Below, piece after piece: positions 32,950-43,420 of a stretch of DNA of 64,000 nt. Positions within the stretch are counted from its first letter, which is position 1, and every line of letters begins with the position of its first letter. The position numbers were made by a program, and so were the translations under genes. This DNA comes from Heterocephalus glaber (Eukaryota > Chordata > Mammalia > Rodentia > Bathyergidae): positions 11,956,143 through 12,020,142 of the forward strand of contig NW_004624784.1 in assembly GCF_000247695.1 (NCBI RefSeq). The letters run 5' to 3'. The notes below the pieces were generated by a model. The model was not told the DNA's origin. It saw only the letters and a program-made list of their open reading frames with translations, and did no database searches.

Positions 32950-33095
32950 CTCTCAGACTCTGTGTCGAAAGAGTAAAAATGACTGGGGAGGAAAGAGATT
33001 GAAAATGATCAGGGTATGTTATGTGCATGTATCAATACCCCAAAATGAACACCATTATTCTGTGTTACAAACATGCACTAATAAATAAGAGTTAA
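32950..33095 (+). mobile_element. Probable L1 3' UTR insertion
   Basis: GGGTATGTTATGTGCATGTA, AACACCATTATTCTGTGTTA and CATGCACTAATAAATAAG resemble the 3' UTR text near 24780-24880 (ATATGTTATATGCACG, ATATGCACTAATTTTA). It interrupts the older L1 ORF2, so it appears to be a 5'-truncated later insertion. Confidence 0.45.
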
Positions 33096-35060
33096 AATTA
33101 AAATAAGGAAAAATGAAGGGAATGAATATAAGTAAGTATTGAATTCAAAAAGTTAAAAAATAGACAACAGACTCAAGCTTATGAAAAGCAGGAAGAAGGC
33201 TCTGGTTATTTAAAAGCAGAATTAAAGAACTGTATAATTAGTGTATAAATCCAAAGTATAATCATATATATTTTAAAGTTAATGAAATAGATAACTATTA
33301 GCTAGCCTTGTCAAGCCAAAGATAAAAAATAGAAATACATTAAGTAAAGAATTGTAATGGGAAACTAACCATAGAAACAGATAAAAATTAAAACACAATG
33401 TGACATTCCTTTGCTCATCTTTATACAAAATAATTAGAAAGCCTAGATACAGAGACAAATTTGCAAGAAAATATAAATTGAGAAAGCCAACCATAGTAAA
33501 GTTAGACAATCTAACATATCAGCTTCTAGAGAAAACTAGGGGCAGTTGTCAAAGTGCTATTCCTTCACCCTCCAAAGGCACCAAGTCCAAACAGGAGTAT
33601 GGAAGGATTCTAAGAAAGCTCTAAGAAAGAAGTAATTCTTGTGCTGTGCAAGCTTCCTCAGAGTACACACACACAAAAAATCTTCTGATTATTTTTATGA
33701 AGATAACATAACTAATATCAAAAGGTAATAAAGCACAAATAAAATAATAGAGCCTGTATTACAACAAAAAATTTGTTGTACATCAAGAAATGGTCAAATA
33801 ACATTTACTCCAGGAATTTAAGAATGATTGAATATTAAAATGTCATTTTGTAATTCGCCATACTAATAAGTTAAACAAGAAAAATCACATAGATCATCCT
33901 AATAGATGCTAGATAAACCATGGAAAAATTCGGACCCATGTTTGATTTTCCACAGCCCCTTATAAAATAGCAATAGAGAGATACTTCCTTATTATAATAA
34001 AGACATGTATAAACAGTAATCACAAGAGTGAGGAAACACTATGAGAGTTCTCACTGAAATTGGGAACAAGACCAGGACACACAATACTCCCGTTATGATT
34101 TAACATTGTTCTAGTAATTTGAAAATGTAAGAAGACAAAAATATTTCTCCTTTTCAGTTGATATGATTATTTGCCTGAAAAATTCAAGATAATAAACTTT
34201 AAAAGTTTATTAAGTTGGCTGGTTATAAAATTAACATGTCAAAATATTTATACATATAACCACTTGGAAAATATAATAAAAGAAAAGGATATGTTTAGAA
34301 CAGCCACAAAGAAGATAAAATACATAAAATTAAACCAAGAAACACAGCTGATCTGGGAATCAAAAAAACTAAAGACACTATGTGAAGATTAAGCACCAAA
34401 AATATGTTAAATTCACCTTATGTTAATATATAGATTTGGTGTAATCTTGCCTCCTAAGCACAAAAGTTATGATTTGTCCTTTTAATTGTATTTGTTTTTG
34501 TTGCTTGAGTAGTTTTGGAGAAGATCTTTAAAAGATAATTCTGAAATAAGTAATAACTTCTTTATATGAATAAACAAGAATTTCTACCAAAAAAATTTGA
34601 GGAAGAAGAGTAATGACAGATAGAAGCAGAACTTGTCTCACCAGATATTAGGACATTGTGTATTATAAGATGACAAGGCTACAACACTAAAATCACCTTA
34701 GCATGCGACATGAACACAGGTGAACAAAACAGTGAAACAGAAAAGACCCATTCACATTTGGTTTCAAAAGGGTGGAAGACAGAAATTTTTAATAAGTGGC
34801 ATTTAGATGACCAAGTAGCCAACTAAGGAAAAAATAAAATAAGTAAAGTCAGATCCCTATCTCACACCTTATAACAAAATCAACTCAAGAAGACTAAGAT
34901 TTACAGTTTTACAAAATCAAATCATAAAATTCTAGAAAAAGCGCCAGCATTTCACAAATATAGTGTTGGAATCAGTTAGACCTTTCTCATTCTGATCTCA
35001 AACCCAGACCCATAAAAAATGTTGGTTAGCTTGGCCATATTAAAAAAAAAAAAAAAAAAG

Positions 35061-35485
35061 GTACAGAGAACTGGCTTTTCTTTTCGCCATTGGGACTATA
35101 ATTTGCTACAACTTCTGTGGGGTTGTTACTGACTAGCTGGATATTTAAGTTTCTTATGATGAGTCTCAACATTATCTCTCAGATTTATTCTCTAAAAGTA
35201 ATGGCAAATGCAAGCAGCAGATACTGATGTACCTCACAATTTCATCAAGACCCATAGCTTTGTTAACTCAAACAAAAGGTTCTATTTGAGTATCTTTCTT
35301 TGTATTAACTTTTTAGTTATTTCAATTATTTAGTTATTTCAATTCTCGCCTTTGGGAATTGACTAGTCATGTGATTACCTAAAAGGGTACTCCTGGATTT
35401 CTTGATTTAACATTTTATTTATTGAAGTTATAAACATTTTCCTGTCATGTGTATAAAAATACATCTCCAAGTTCACTGATTACCC
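35061..35485. other. Unannotated AT-rich stretch
   Basis: Contains a direct duplication TAGTTATTTCAATT/TAGTTATTTCAATT near 35312-35345. No gene is recognised. Confidence 0.4.
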
Positions 35486-35487
35486 TA

Positions 35488-35828
35488 TGTTATGATCCCA
35501 TCCTAAGGGCGCGATTGGGAGGTGGTAGAATCTTTAGGGGGTGGGGCTTAGTGGAAGGAAATTATTAGATAGATGGGGGCGTGGCCTTGAAGGGGATATT
35601 GAGACTGGAGCCCCTCCTCTCTGCTTTCTGGCTACCATGAGTTGAAGAGGTTTCCCCTTTGTCCACTACTCATTTCTGCTATGAATACTGTCCTGCCTCA
35701 AGCCCCAAAGCAACAAAGCCAAGCAATCACCAACTAAAACTTCTAAACTATAAGACAAAATCAATCTATCCTCCTAATAAGTTGATTTATCATGGGTATT
35801 TGTTATAGTTACAGAAAGCTGATTAACT
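35488..35828 (+). mobile_element. Solo LTR, MaLR-like
   Basis: TGTTATGATCCCATCCTAAG, GGGAGGTGGTAGAATCTTTA, TTGAGACTGGAGCCCCTCCT, CTACCATGAGTTGAAGAGG and AAGCCCCAAAGCAACAAAGC, ending TTACAGAAAGCTGATTAAC. Its 3' end resembles that of 790-1165. Confidence 0.7.
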
Positions 35829-35903
35829 TACCCTTAAATTCTGCTTATACTGATTGGACATTTGGTAGTTTTACGTTTTTCATGAAGTTAAGCCTGTCAG
35901 TTC

Positions 35904-35907
<4 letters not shown>

Positions 35908-35942
<35 letters not shown>
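35908..35942. repeat. (GT)n microsatellite
   Basis: About 17 uninterrupted GT units. Confidence 0.97.
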
Positions 35943-35943
<1 letters not shown>

Positions 35944-36675
35944 TTTCTACCATTAATTTCAAGGTTAGGGACAGAGGTCAGACATTGTCTTCTGTTTTTC
36001 AATGACTTAATGTTTATAGTCAGCACCTTCATCCATGTGAAATGGGTTCTTCTTTTCATGATGTAAGATCTGTGATTTGAATGCATGTCTTCCTTCCTCT
36101 GTGCCCACCCTACCCTCAGCTACCTAACTTTTCCCTCAGCTTCTTTTATGTGTAACACAGTGGATGGTTTTGTATTATCTTAACAGCTGGCATCAGAATT
36201 CCTCTAAGGGGAGAACTGTCATTGTTTGGAAGATTCTCTTGACAAATTTGAAATACAAGGTGAGTCCCCCAAAAGCCTGAGTGACAGTGGCACCAATACT
36301 TGGGATGAGGGGAAAAGCCTCTCTGTGTAAGATTCAGGAGGAATTTGTTGTTATTGGTAGAAAAGAAAGTGTGAGAGAAAATGAAAACCAAGAAGAGAAC
36401 ATGGGGTAAAGATAAAAAAGAAGAGCAGCAAGAGGTTGGAATGAGTTGAGCGCCCAGTGAAGTATCTAGAGATGTGGCCCCAAAATGTGTATTTTAAAAG
36501 GTAATGTTCATTGCGAAAACTAAGTCTTTTGTAGTTCAGCAATATAAAGTCCTTCTCATTCTGCTACACATTACAGTATCGTGCCAAACTGCCTGTGTGA
36601 GTGGATTTTTTTCAACTGGAATATCTTAGAAGATTGACCAACAAATTCTAAAAGGTAAGAAAAAAAGCCTCAAAG
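35943..36675. other. Unannotated stretch
   Basis: No gene or repeat family is recognised. Confidence 0.4.
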
Positions 36676-36680
36676 TTTTT

Positions 36681-36898
36681 GGTTTATTTGTTTGTTTGTT
36701 TGTTTGTTTTGCAGTACTAGGGATTGAACTAAGGGCCTTTACACTGAGGTACATCCTCAGGCCTCCCCCTTTTTAATTTTGAGACAGGGTCTCATTTTGA
36801 TAAATTGCTAAATTACCAGGGTGGTCTTGAACTTGTGTTCCTCCTGTCTCAGCCTCCCAGAGTGCTAGGATTATGGGTGTACACCACCACACCCACCT
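36681..36898 (-). mobile_element. B1-ID dimer SINE with (TTTG)n tail
   Basis: A TTTG-repeat tail, then GCAGTACTAGGGATTGAACT (reverse ID), an AT-rich linker and reverse B1 (TTTTGAGACAGGGTCTCATT, CAGCCTCCCAGAGTGCTAGG, ACCACCACACCCA). Complete dimer structure. Confidence 0.9.
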
Positions 36899-36984
36899 AG
36901 AACTAAATAATTTTCAAAAGAAGAGTAAAGAGGAGGGACATGTCCTATCAGCTATTTGAATTCATATAAGCCATGGCAGCTGTC

Positions 36985-37390
36985 TTGGTCAGGATAGGCT
37001 TAGATTTTGCTGCAGAAACAAAAAACTCCAAGTGCAAAACAACAAAGTTATTGTTTACTCTTGTTACCTGTCCACTGTGGGTCCCTGAAGGCTCTGCTCT
37101 GTTGCTTCTCTAGAATCTGGGCAGCCAGCATCCTAACCCAACCTGGAACAGTACAGGTTATCATTGCAGGGAAGGGACGTGGTAAATTACAGACAGGCTC
37201 TGAAAGCTTCCTCTTAGAAGTGACAGAAGTCACTTGCACTCACATTTCATTGTCCAAATTAAGTCCCAGAGGCAAGTCTAACTCCAAGTGGACAGGGAAC
37301 TGCAATCCTTCTGTTTTCCTGAAAGAGAAAAAGATGAGACTATTTGTAAACAATCCTAATGAAGACCACAATATTTTTTTAAAAAAGAAA
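36985..37390. mobile_element. Old interspersed repeat, family uncertain
   Basis: GTCTTGGTCAGGATAGGCTT, GATTTTGCTGCAGAAACAAA, TGTCCACTGTGGGTCCCTGA, AAGTGACAGAAGTCACTTGC and ACAATCCTAATGAAGACCAC match a recurrent mammalian repeat layout (LTR-like). I cannot name the family. The 133-codon frame 37007-37408 runs through it and is not a gene. Confidence 0.5.
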
Positions 37391-37504
37391 ATTCTAAGAC
37401 TGACATAGCACTGACAAACCAATGGAACAGATGAGAGAATCCAAGAAAAATAAATGCACAACTGATAGTCAAAAGATACAGTAAATATTTAACGAAAAGC
37501 TTAT

Positions 37505-38112
37505 TATAGCAAAAGACACATTGCTAAGAATGACAGGATAAGTGTGTTCTAACTGAGAGAAAGTATTTTCAAGAGGATTAATGGTAATGCATCTTTTACT
37601 ATAATAAATTTTAAAATTGAAACATTCATTGTATTTTATGATCACTTCTCACTGATCAAATGTTTATGACAATTTCTGTCAAATAAAAACATTCACCGTA
37701 TTCACCAGGTCTGGCACAGGTCAATTTCTGGCTCTTCCCTAAAGTGTAAATGACCACAAAGGTAAATGTTTTGAATTGATTAAGGTATCAAGGCAGCCAC
37801 CATAGTACAACTAAAGACACTCACAAAAGAGGACTTCAAGAGCTGCTTCAGAACTTGGCAAGGATGATGGGATAAGTGCGTTCAAAGTAAGGGCAAGTAT
37901 TTTGAGTATTCTGGAGAGGATTTACGGCAATGTGTCTTTTACTGGAATAAAATTTTTAATCTAAATATTTGCTAAATTTTATGATCACTTCTCATTGACC
38001 AGATGTTTATGACAATTTCTGTCAAATAAAAACACCCACTTTTTACAATCCTTACTATAATAATTTTTTTTAAATTTGAATATTTACCATATTTTTTATC
38101 ATACCATGTATA
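37505..38112 (+). mobile_element. Mariner-type DNA transposon relic with tandemly repeated 3' end
   Basis: Frame at 37699 reads YSPGLAQVNFWLFPK, matching the mariner transposase YSPDLAP..FWLFPK region. Frame at 37793 reads QLKTLTKEDFKSCFRTWQ, then WDKCVQSKGKYFE at 37868, the typical mariner C-terminus, with an in-frame stop (TGA, 37865) and at least one frameshift. An earlier copy of the C-terminus (QDKCVLTERKYFQED, stop at 37579-37581) and its downstream AT-rich end lies at 37524-37697 and is duplicated at 37857-38037. A third partial copy of the end lies at 38052-38112. Non-functional. Confidence 0.8.
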
Positions 38113-38117
38113 TAAAA

Positions 38118-38313
38118 CAGATATGTCCCGGACATGGTGATGCAAGCCTAAAATCCCAGCACTCTGGGAGACTGAAGCAGGAGGATTGCAAGTTTGAGTG
38201 CAGCCTGGGCAACTTAGCAACTTACAGATGTCCTGCTTCAAAATAAAAAAATAAAAAAGGTCTGGAGATGTAGCTCATTGTGAAGGCCCTGCATTAAATC
38301 CCCAGTACTGTAC
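38118..38313 (+). mobile_element. B1-ID dimer SINE
   Basis: GTCCCGGACATGGTGATGCA, AAATCCCAGCACTCTGGGAG, GAAGCAGGAGGATTGCAAGT and GCCTGGGCAACTTAGCAA (B1), then an A-rich linker and GATGTAGCTCATTGTGAAGG with AAATCCCCAGTACTG (ID). Confidence 0.9.
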
Positions 38314-38466
38314 CAATTAATTAATTAAGTGTGTATATATTTAGACTGGGTAAACAATATAGACGAAATCATAAAACACTGGCAAAAAAGATGGTTTCCT
38401 CAGTGAGTAATGTTGAGAAGATCAATTTATCATACAATTTTTTTTAAAAAACCTCAAATTTCTCCT

Positions 38467-38584
38467 TGCACTATATAAAAACTTTTTTTTTTGGTACCAG
38501 GCATCGAACTTGGTTCCTTGCACCTGCGCAGCAGGCGGTGAAACCACTGAGCTAAATCCCCCACCCTGCACTATATAAAAACTT
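38467..38584 (-). mobile_element. ID-like SINE with 17-18 bp perfect target duplication
   Basis: Reverse ID-like element with a poly-T, GGTACCAGGCATCGAACTTG, a box B region and ACCACTGAGCTAAATCCC. It is flanked by identical TGCACTATATAAAAACTT at 38467-38484 and 38567-38584. The element proper is 38485-38566. Same subfamily as 28946, 46404, 57843 and 58311. Confidence 0.93.
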
Positions 38585-38585
38585 G

Positions 38586-39030
38586 AACTAACCCAGAAGA
38601 TTAAGGTCCTAAAATGTGATATGTAAAACTATAAAACTAATAGGAGAAAGGTAGAAAGTATATCACTTTGACCTTGGTATGGGAAGATTTCTTTAATAAG
38701 ACCCCAAAAGGCACAAACTATAAGGCAAAAAAGAAATGATATATTTGACCAGAATATAATTGAGGATTTCTGCTAACAGAAGGACACCAAAGAGTTAATG
38801 GGCAGGTGACCAAAGAAGAGAAAATACTGCAACAACTAAAAGACTATGTCAAGCCAACACACGTTAGGAACTCCTCCAAATCAACAAGCAAAACACAAAT
38901 GAGAAAGGGCAAACAAGTATGAATAGGCAATTCATGTAAGGTGAAATTTTAACGAGTCCTTCCCCACACAAGCAGGTGAAAAGGTACATGATCACATAAT
39001 ACTCAGAAATGCAGAGAACAGTGAAGAATG
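38586..39030 (+). mobile_element. L1 ORF2 fragment (3' part)
   Basis: GTAAAACTATAAAACTAATA, TTTCTTTAATAAGACCCCAA, AAGGCACAAACTATAAGGCA, AGGACACCAAAGAGTTAATG and AGGAACTCCTCCAAATCAAC follow L1 ORF2 order. It partly overlaps the ORF2 segment already present near 34880-34950, so it is a second copy rather than the displaced end of the first. Confidence 0.75.
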
Positions 39031-39775
39031 CCTTTACGCCCCTCTGCCTGGCCCCATTAGAAAGCCAGAGGACACTAAGTGTAGGAAAAGGTGAGGGAGA
39101 CAAAAACCCACAGGCACACTGAGGGGCAGTCCCCTGACAAAGCTGACCTCCAGAGCCCCGAGCAGTTCTGAGTGAAACTGAACAGGTCTCTCTGGGCTCA
39201 CACATCAGACAAACTTCCACCAAGACCCACCAGATGACTTGTTAGAAACTGTCTATCACGGCAAGGAACATGAGGCAGCCCATGAATATTTGGAATATTT
39301 GGTGGATGCTTAGAGAGAAGCGCTAGATAACAGCCAGCAGTAGTGGAATAGTTGTATTTAACAACATGAATAAACATTAAAAACAGAATTGAGGAAAAGA
39401 AAAGTAGGAAACAGACCAAAAAAACATACAAACACCGCCATACTGACGTAAGTCTGTTTCCTGTATCTTGAACCTCCCAAACTGAGAGAAATATATTATG
39501 TTATAGCAGCCCCAATCAACGAAGAGAGCTTAGAACCCGGGGCCTGTTCTAATTAGGCCCCCAGGGCCTAGGCCAGGACACCATGTCCATTTTGATCTCA
39601 GTCCCTATACCTTAGAAGGAAACCAGAAACTCTGTAGGACACATCCAAACTCTGAGATTCTAGGAGAAAATTCACACCTTCGTATACCTGATTTTGTACC
39701 CTTTCCTGATGTATTTCTCCTTCTGGGGACAGGACAAATAAGTTACTCTCCTGGTGGCATCTCCCTCTGGAGCAG
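39031..39775. other. Unannotated stretch
   Basis: The left part may be further L1 decay. No gene is recognised in the 119-codon minus-strand frame (38864-39223), which runs into L1. Confidence 0.35.
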
Positions 39776-40145
39776 CGCCTGCTCAGGGTCGGGTGTAAGG
39801 GCTACGGTCCTCTCTTCCAGACTAGGCAACTGGCCTTGGGCAGGTAAAAAGCCCCAGGGTAGCCGGGTGGCCCCGCCCTCCTCCCTGAGGCCCTGGGAAA
39901 GGAGAGCCTGGACCTGGGCGGGAGAGGGGAGTATCAGTCAGTCTTTCCATCCCTCAGGGTCCCTGACAGCCAAAACCCCAGACTGAGGGATCCAAGAGCC
40001 CCCACTCCCCAGAGCCCCATTCCCAGCCCCAGACTGACCTCTCCCGGCCAGACCCTGCAAAGCAGCTGGGAGACGGAAAGGCGGAGGCCTCCTCCAGCGT
40101 TCATTGTTCTCTCGCCGCGTTCCCCCAAAAGAGAGGGAAGAACGG
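39776..40145. promoter_or_regulatory. CpG-enriched patch
   Basis: About 14 CpGs in 370 bp, including TCTCGCCGCGTTCCCC near 40111 and GCCGGGTGGCCCCGCCC near 39862. This is above the local background but weaker than 13050-13360. It precedes the AT-rich block at 40315. No transcript start is supported. Confidence 0.3.
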
Positions 40146-40314
40146 GACAAAGAAGAAATCAGAAGTTCTCTGGTCTTCCCACCCCCCAGACTCCAGCTGT
40201 CGGCCTAAAATCATAAAGCCTTTCCCTCAAAGCCCAAAGAGAGGAAAGAAAGAAGAGAAAAAAAAGAGGAACGCAAAGGGAAAGGAAGAAGCAGCAGCGA
40301 ATTCCAAAAGGAGG

Positions 40315-40480
40315 GCTAATTTGTGCAGCGCCAGGACAGCTGCATTTGCATAATGAAATGTGCAGAGGATGTTTGGCTCATGTATTTTTTAGAAGGTTTA
40401 AGTTTAAGTTTATTTAGCCGAAGAAGGGCATGTCACTCAAACTCCGCTGGTCATTTATAAAAATATTTCAATTGTGTTTC
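40315..40480. promoter_or_regulatory. Candidate conserved noncoding element with POU octamer
   Basis: GCTAATTTGTGCAGCGCCAG, then GCATTTGCATAATGAAATG with a perfect octamer ATTTGCAT at 40344-40351, AAGTTTAAGTTTATTTAGCC and TCATTTATAAAAATATTTCA. Unique and AT-rich, next to a CpG-enriched patch. POU-factor binding is inferred from the motif. Confidence 0.4.
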
Positions 40481-41730
40481 CAAGGAGCTGTCTTTCTGGC
40501 CTAAGTGGCTGGTGCCTGAGGTTGTGAATGCTAATGCAGAGGTCGGGAGATCGATAGGGGAGGGAGAAAATGAGAGGAAAGTGGGAGGGGCAGAGACACC
40601 AAGAAAGAGGCAGGGCACAGAGAAGAAAGGACAAGCAGGAAGACCAAGCAGGAGACAGACAGACAGACCTGTGAAGTGGACCAAGGTCCCTTGGGCTTCA
40701 GAGAAGAAGATGGGGCAAAGACTCACCCCAAAGAGGGGGGGATGTTCCCAGTAACCCACACCCCTCTGACAGAGGCAGCCCAGCTCTCCCAGCCCTGGGT
40801 GTTTAGATGTTGTTTGAGCATTGCTACCCTAATCTCCAAAATACAGCTTCCAAGAAGGGCATCTGCTGACCAAGCTGTCCTCTTTCACCCCTAGGTCATC
40901 CAAAAGCAGTACCTGTTCCCATCTGTGATTCCAAACCCCAATGGAGGAGTCTTGTTGTAGGCTGTTCTTGACAGAGATGAGGAAGGGAGAACTGACTGTC
41001 ATTTCCTCCTGCCATTCAAGCAACAATTACCCTTTAACTCCCCTCTCTCCTTTCCCCCACCAATGCCCACTCCCCTAAATACAATGCTTCTCAATTTTGC
41101 AAACCCCATTTACAACACTGCCACACAGAGGAGATGGAGGGGTGAGGAGGTGCATAATCTCTCCCTTCCTCCCGCACTGGCTCAAAACATCTTGGAAAGA
41201 CCCTAGAGTCTCAGATCCAAGCCAGGATTTCAGTGATGATATGGAAACTGAGGCTGAAGCAACCAGGACCACCTCACTGCTCATTCACTCCTCGAAGCCT
41301 GGGCTTCTTCCGCTCTTAGTCTCAAAGACCAGGAACAAGATCTCCAGCAATATACTGGGGAAAATGCCACCCCAGCAAACCTATTTAGAGCTCCTTGTAT
41401 GGTTGCCTCCAAAAAGTTGTCCCATCTGAATTTTCAGTTCTCATCCTGATGTGTGGATGCAGCCTGAGGATAGGGCACTCTGCAACTGGGCACATCCCCA
41501 GAGCTCCCAGCCTCAGAGGTCACAATGCCTGAGCGGAGCTGAGAGCATGCTCAGGAATCACTCCATCCCCACTGCAAAATTTAAAAAAGACACTTCCCTA
41601 GGGTAGGGTGGAGCTGGTGGCCCAAGTCCTGGAATTCACAGGCTTGGTGGAGGGTGCAGGTGGGGTGGGGAAAGATGGTTCATGTGTCAACATCTGACAG
41701 GCAGGGATTTGGAGTTGGCCATTCTGGGCA
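40481..41730. other. Unannotated stretch
   Basis: No gene is recognised. GATATGGAAACTGAGGCTGA at 41238 may be a MIR core remnant. 110-codon frame 41097-41429 is unremarkable. Confidence 0.4.
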
Positions 41731-41734
41731 CAAC

Positions 41735-41850
41735 TTTGCTTGAGCTAAAAACTTGAACACATCGTTTAACCTCTCTGATCTGTAGCTTCTTCTTCCACAA
41801 GAAGGAAGAAAACAATGTCCACCTGTCACACTGGTGTGAGGCTTTGTCGT
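41735..41850 (+). mobile_element. MIR SINE fragment
   Basis: ACATCGTTTAACCTCTCTGA, TCTGTAGCTTCTTCTTCCAC and CTGTCACACTGGTGTGAGGC are in MIR order. Confidence 0.6.
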
Positions 41851-42104
41851 TGTGTAGTCTAACAGGCTGGCATATGCAGGAATGTAAGATATGTGTCCAG
41901 CACATCAGTGGACAGACCTCATGGGCAAAGACCCATCCTGGACACGTTCAAGGACAGGAACAGAGAATGGGAAGTAGAGCCAGAAGAATGCTTCTCTCAG
42001 TAACAGCCTTTGATATTTTATTATTAGGTTGATCCTTATTAACAAAAGTGCCTTGACCAACTATAGGACCAGAGACTGCGGGAAGCAAAAGGGAGGAAAA
42101 CACC

Positions 42105-42255
42105 TAATGCAACATTCTCTTTTGGAAGACAAGAAGACTAAAACAGAGAGGGGACGTGAACAGCCCCAGGTCACATGGTAGGTCCCTGTAGAGACAGGAC
42201 TTGAACCCATCTCTAGGAGCCTGGCCACCCCACCTTCCTTTCCACTAAGCACACT
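42105..42255 (-). mobile_element. MIR SINE fragment
   Basis: AGACTAAAACAGAGAGGGGA, AGCCCCAGGTCACATGGTAG and ACAGGACTTGAACCCATCTC match an antisense MIR. Confidence 0.7.
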
Positions 42256-43125
42256 AGCAGCTTCTGGTGGATACAAGAACCCACCCTGACTGACCCCCAG
42301 TCCCTGGTCAGGAAAGGGCCCCAGAGCTGGCTTCCAGTCCACCTATCCCTGGTGTGCAGATGGAGAGGGAAGCTGAGACCAGGCTGGGGCTGGGAGAAGA
42401 GCTGGGGAAGGGTGCTGGCACTGGCCACTGAGGCCTCATGGGAGGCGCCTGCATATGGCCAGCCAGGCTTGGCAGCCCGTGCACACTAATCCTGCTGTCA
42501 GCCAGGCCAGGCGCCGGATTAGGAAATGTCACGTTTCAAAGGAAATTATTTCCATTTTCTCCCCAGGATGAGAAAAGGCAGAAAGACAAGCAAACTCCCA
42601 GGGTCGTGTACTGGGAGACAGGCCGGCATATGGGCCTCAGACAGGCACCTCTCCTCCTCCTTCTCCTCCTCCTCCAGCCCCCTCTGCAGACACCCAGGAG
42701 TGACAGCAATCGCCACACTCAGTTCATTGTGGCCAAGGACAAATGGATTTCACAGTTTATCAAGGGAGGAAGGGGCGTGTCCAGACTCATCAACCATGAC
42801 CCACCTTTGCTCTCTGCCTTTCCCGCCCCTCCGTGGCCACAACTTTGTGTCTGACCCCCCTCACTCAGTCAGCTCCCGGTCCAGCCTCCTGGGATCAGCA
42901 AATCTGAGAGACAAGCTGCCCTTGACTTTCTGTGCTGGTGCTAGAAGCTCTGCCCTTGGCCCAGCCCTGAGACCCGGCCTCTCTTCACAGGCTCCAGGCT
43001 CGGCAGACCAGGCAGAAAACCTCAAGACAGAGTGAAACAATACATTCTCCCTCTCTAGACTTTTTCTGCTTTTCTTCCTTCCCTACTTCATCTGAGATGA
43101 TAATAAATACTTCTCATTCTCACTG
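42256..43125. other. Unannotated, repeat-poor stretch
   Basis: Two overlapping + frames (42438-42854, 138 codons; 42526-43035, 169 codons) have low-complexity Ser/Leu/Pro composition and no domain. GGATTAGGAAATGTCACGTT (42516) resembles an OTX/PITX-type site but stands alone. Confidence 0.4.
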
Positions 43126-43129
43126 CCAC

Positions 43130-43420
43130 TGAAAATTGTGGGGCTTCTTAATTACAAAAGTAATGTTGCAATATTAACAATTAATTAATTCTAATCTGGC
43201 CCGGAAGAGAAGTCAGGCATACAATCACCCCCTGTGCCTGTGGAACCAGGGACCAACCCGACAGATATTGTGATTGAAATATATTTATATGGAGTTATTA
43301 GATACTATCTGCAATCAATCCATTACCATAAACTTAAGCTTCCACGTTCTTTCATATTAAATGAATTTTCATATCACATTTCCCAATAAGCACTGCTTCA
43401 AGTCAACCCTTATTTATCTA
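43130..43420. promoter_or_regulatory. Candidate conserved noncoding element
   Basis: CTTAATTACAAAAGTAATGT, ATTAACAATTAATTAATTCT, GATATTGTGATTGAAATATA, CTATCTGCAATCAATCCATT and CATATTAAATGAATTTTCAT. Repeat-free and dense in homeodomain cores. Function is inferred. Confidence 0.38.

Larger units (their letters stand above)
30400..35060 (+). mobile_element. Long decayed L1 (L1M-type), ORF1-side to ORF2, with nested insertions
   Basis: A-rich + strand L1. The ORF1-side text is near 30880-31450 (AGATGAAAGGAGCTATTGTG, GAATCCTCTATCCAGGCAAA). ORF2 text follows: GGGACAAAGAGGAAATCAAA (32884), GTTAATGAAATAGATAACTA (33279), CTCCAGGAATTTAAGAATGA (33808), CATCCTAATAGATGCTAGAT (33895), GCCTGAAAAATTCAAGATAA (34172) and CTCACCAGATATTAGGACAT (34637). 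The order is colinear, so this is probably one old insertion broken by later ones. Every frame is closed. The far 5' part is less certain. Confidence 0.75.

Noticed and set aside
37699..37910. Active or domesticated mariner transposase
   Set aside because: An in-frame stop, at least one frameshift and missing N-terminal and catalytic regions rule out a functional gene here.
42526..43035. 169-codon open frame
   Set aside because: Overlaps a 138-codon frame in another phase, is Ser/Leu-rich and has no recognisable domain.
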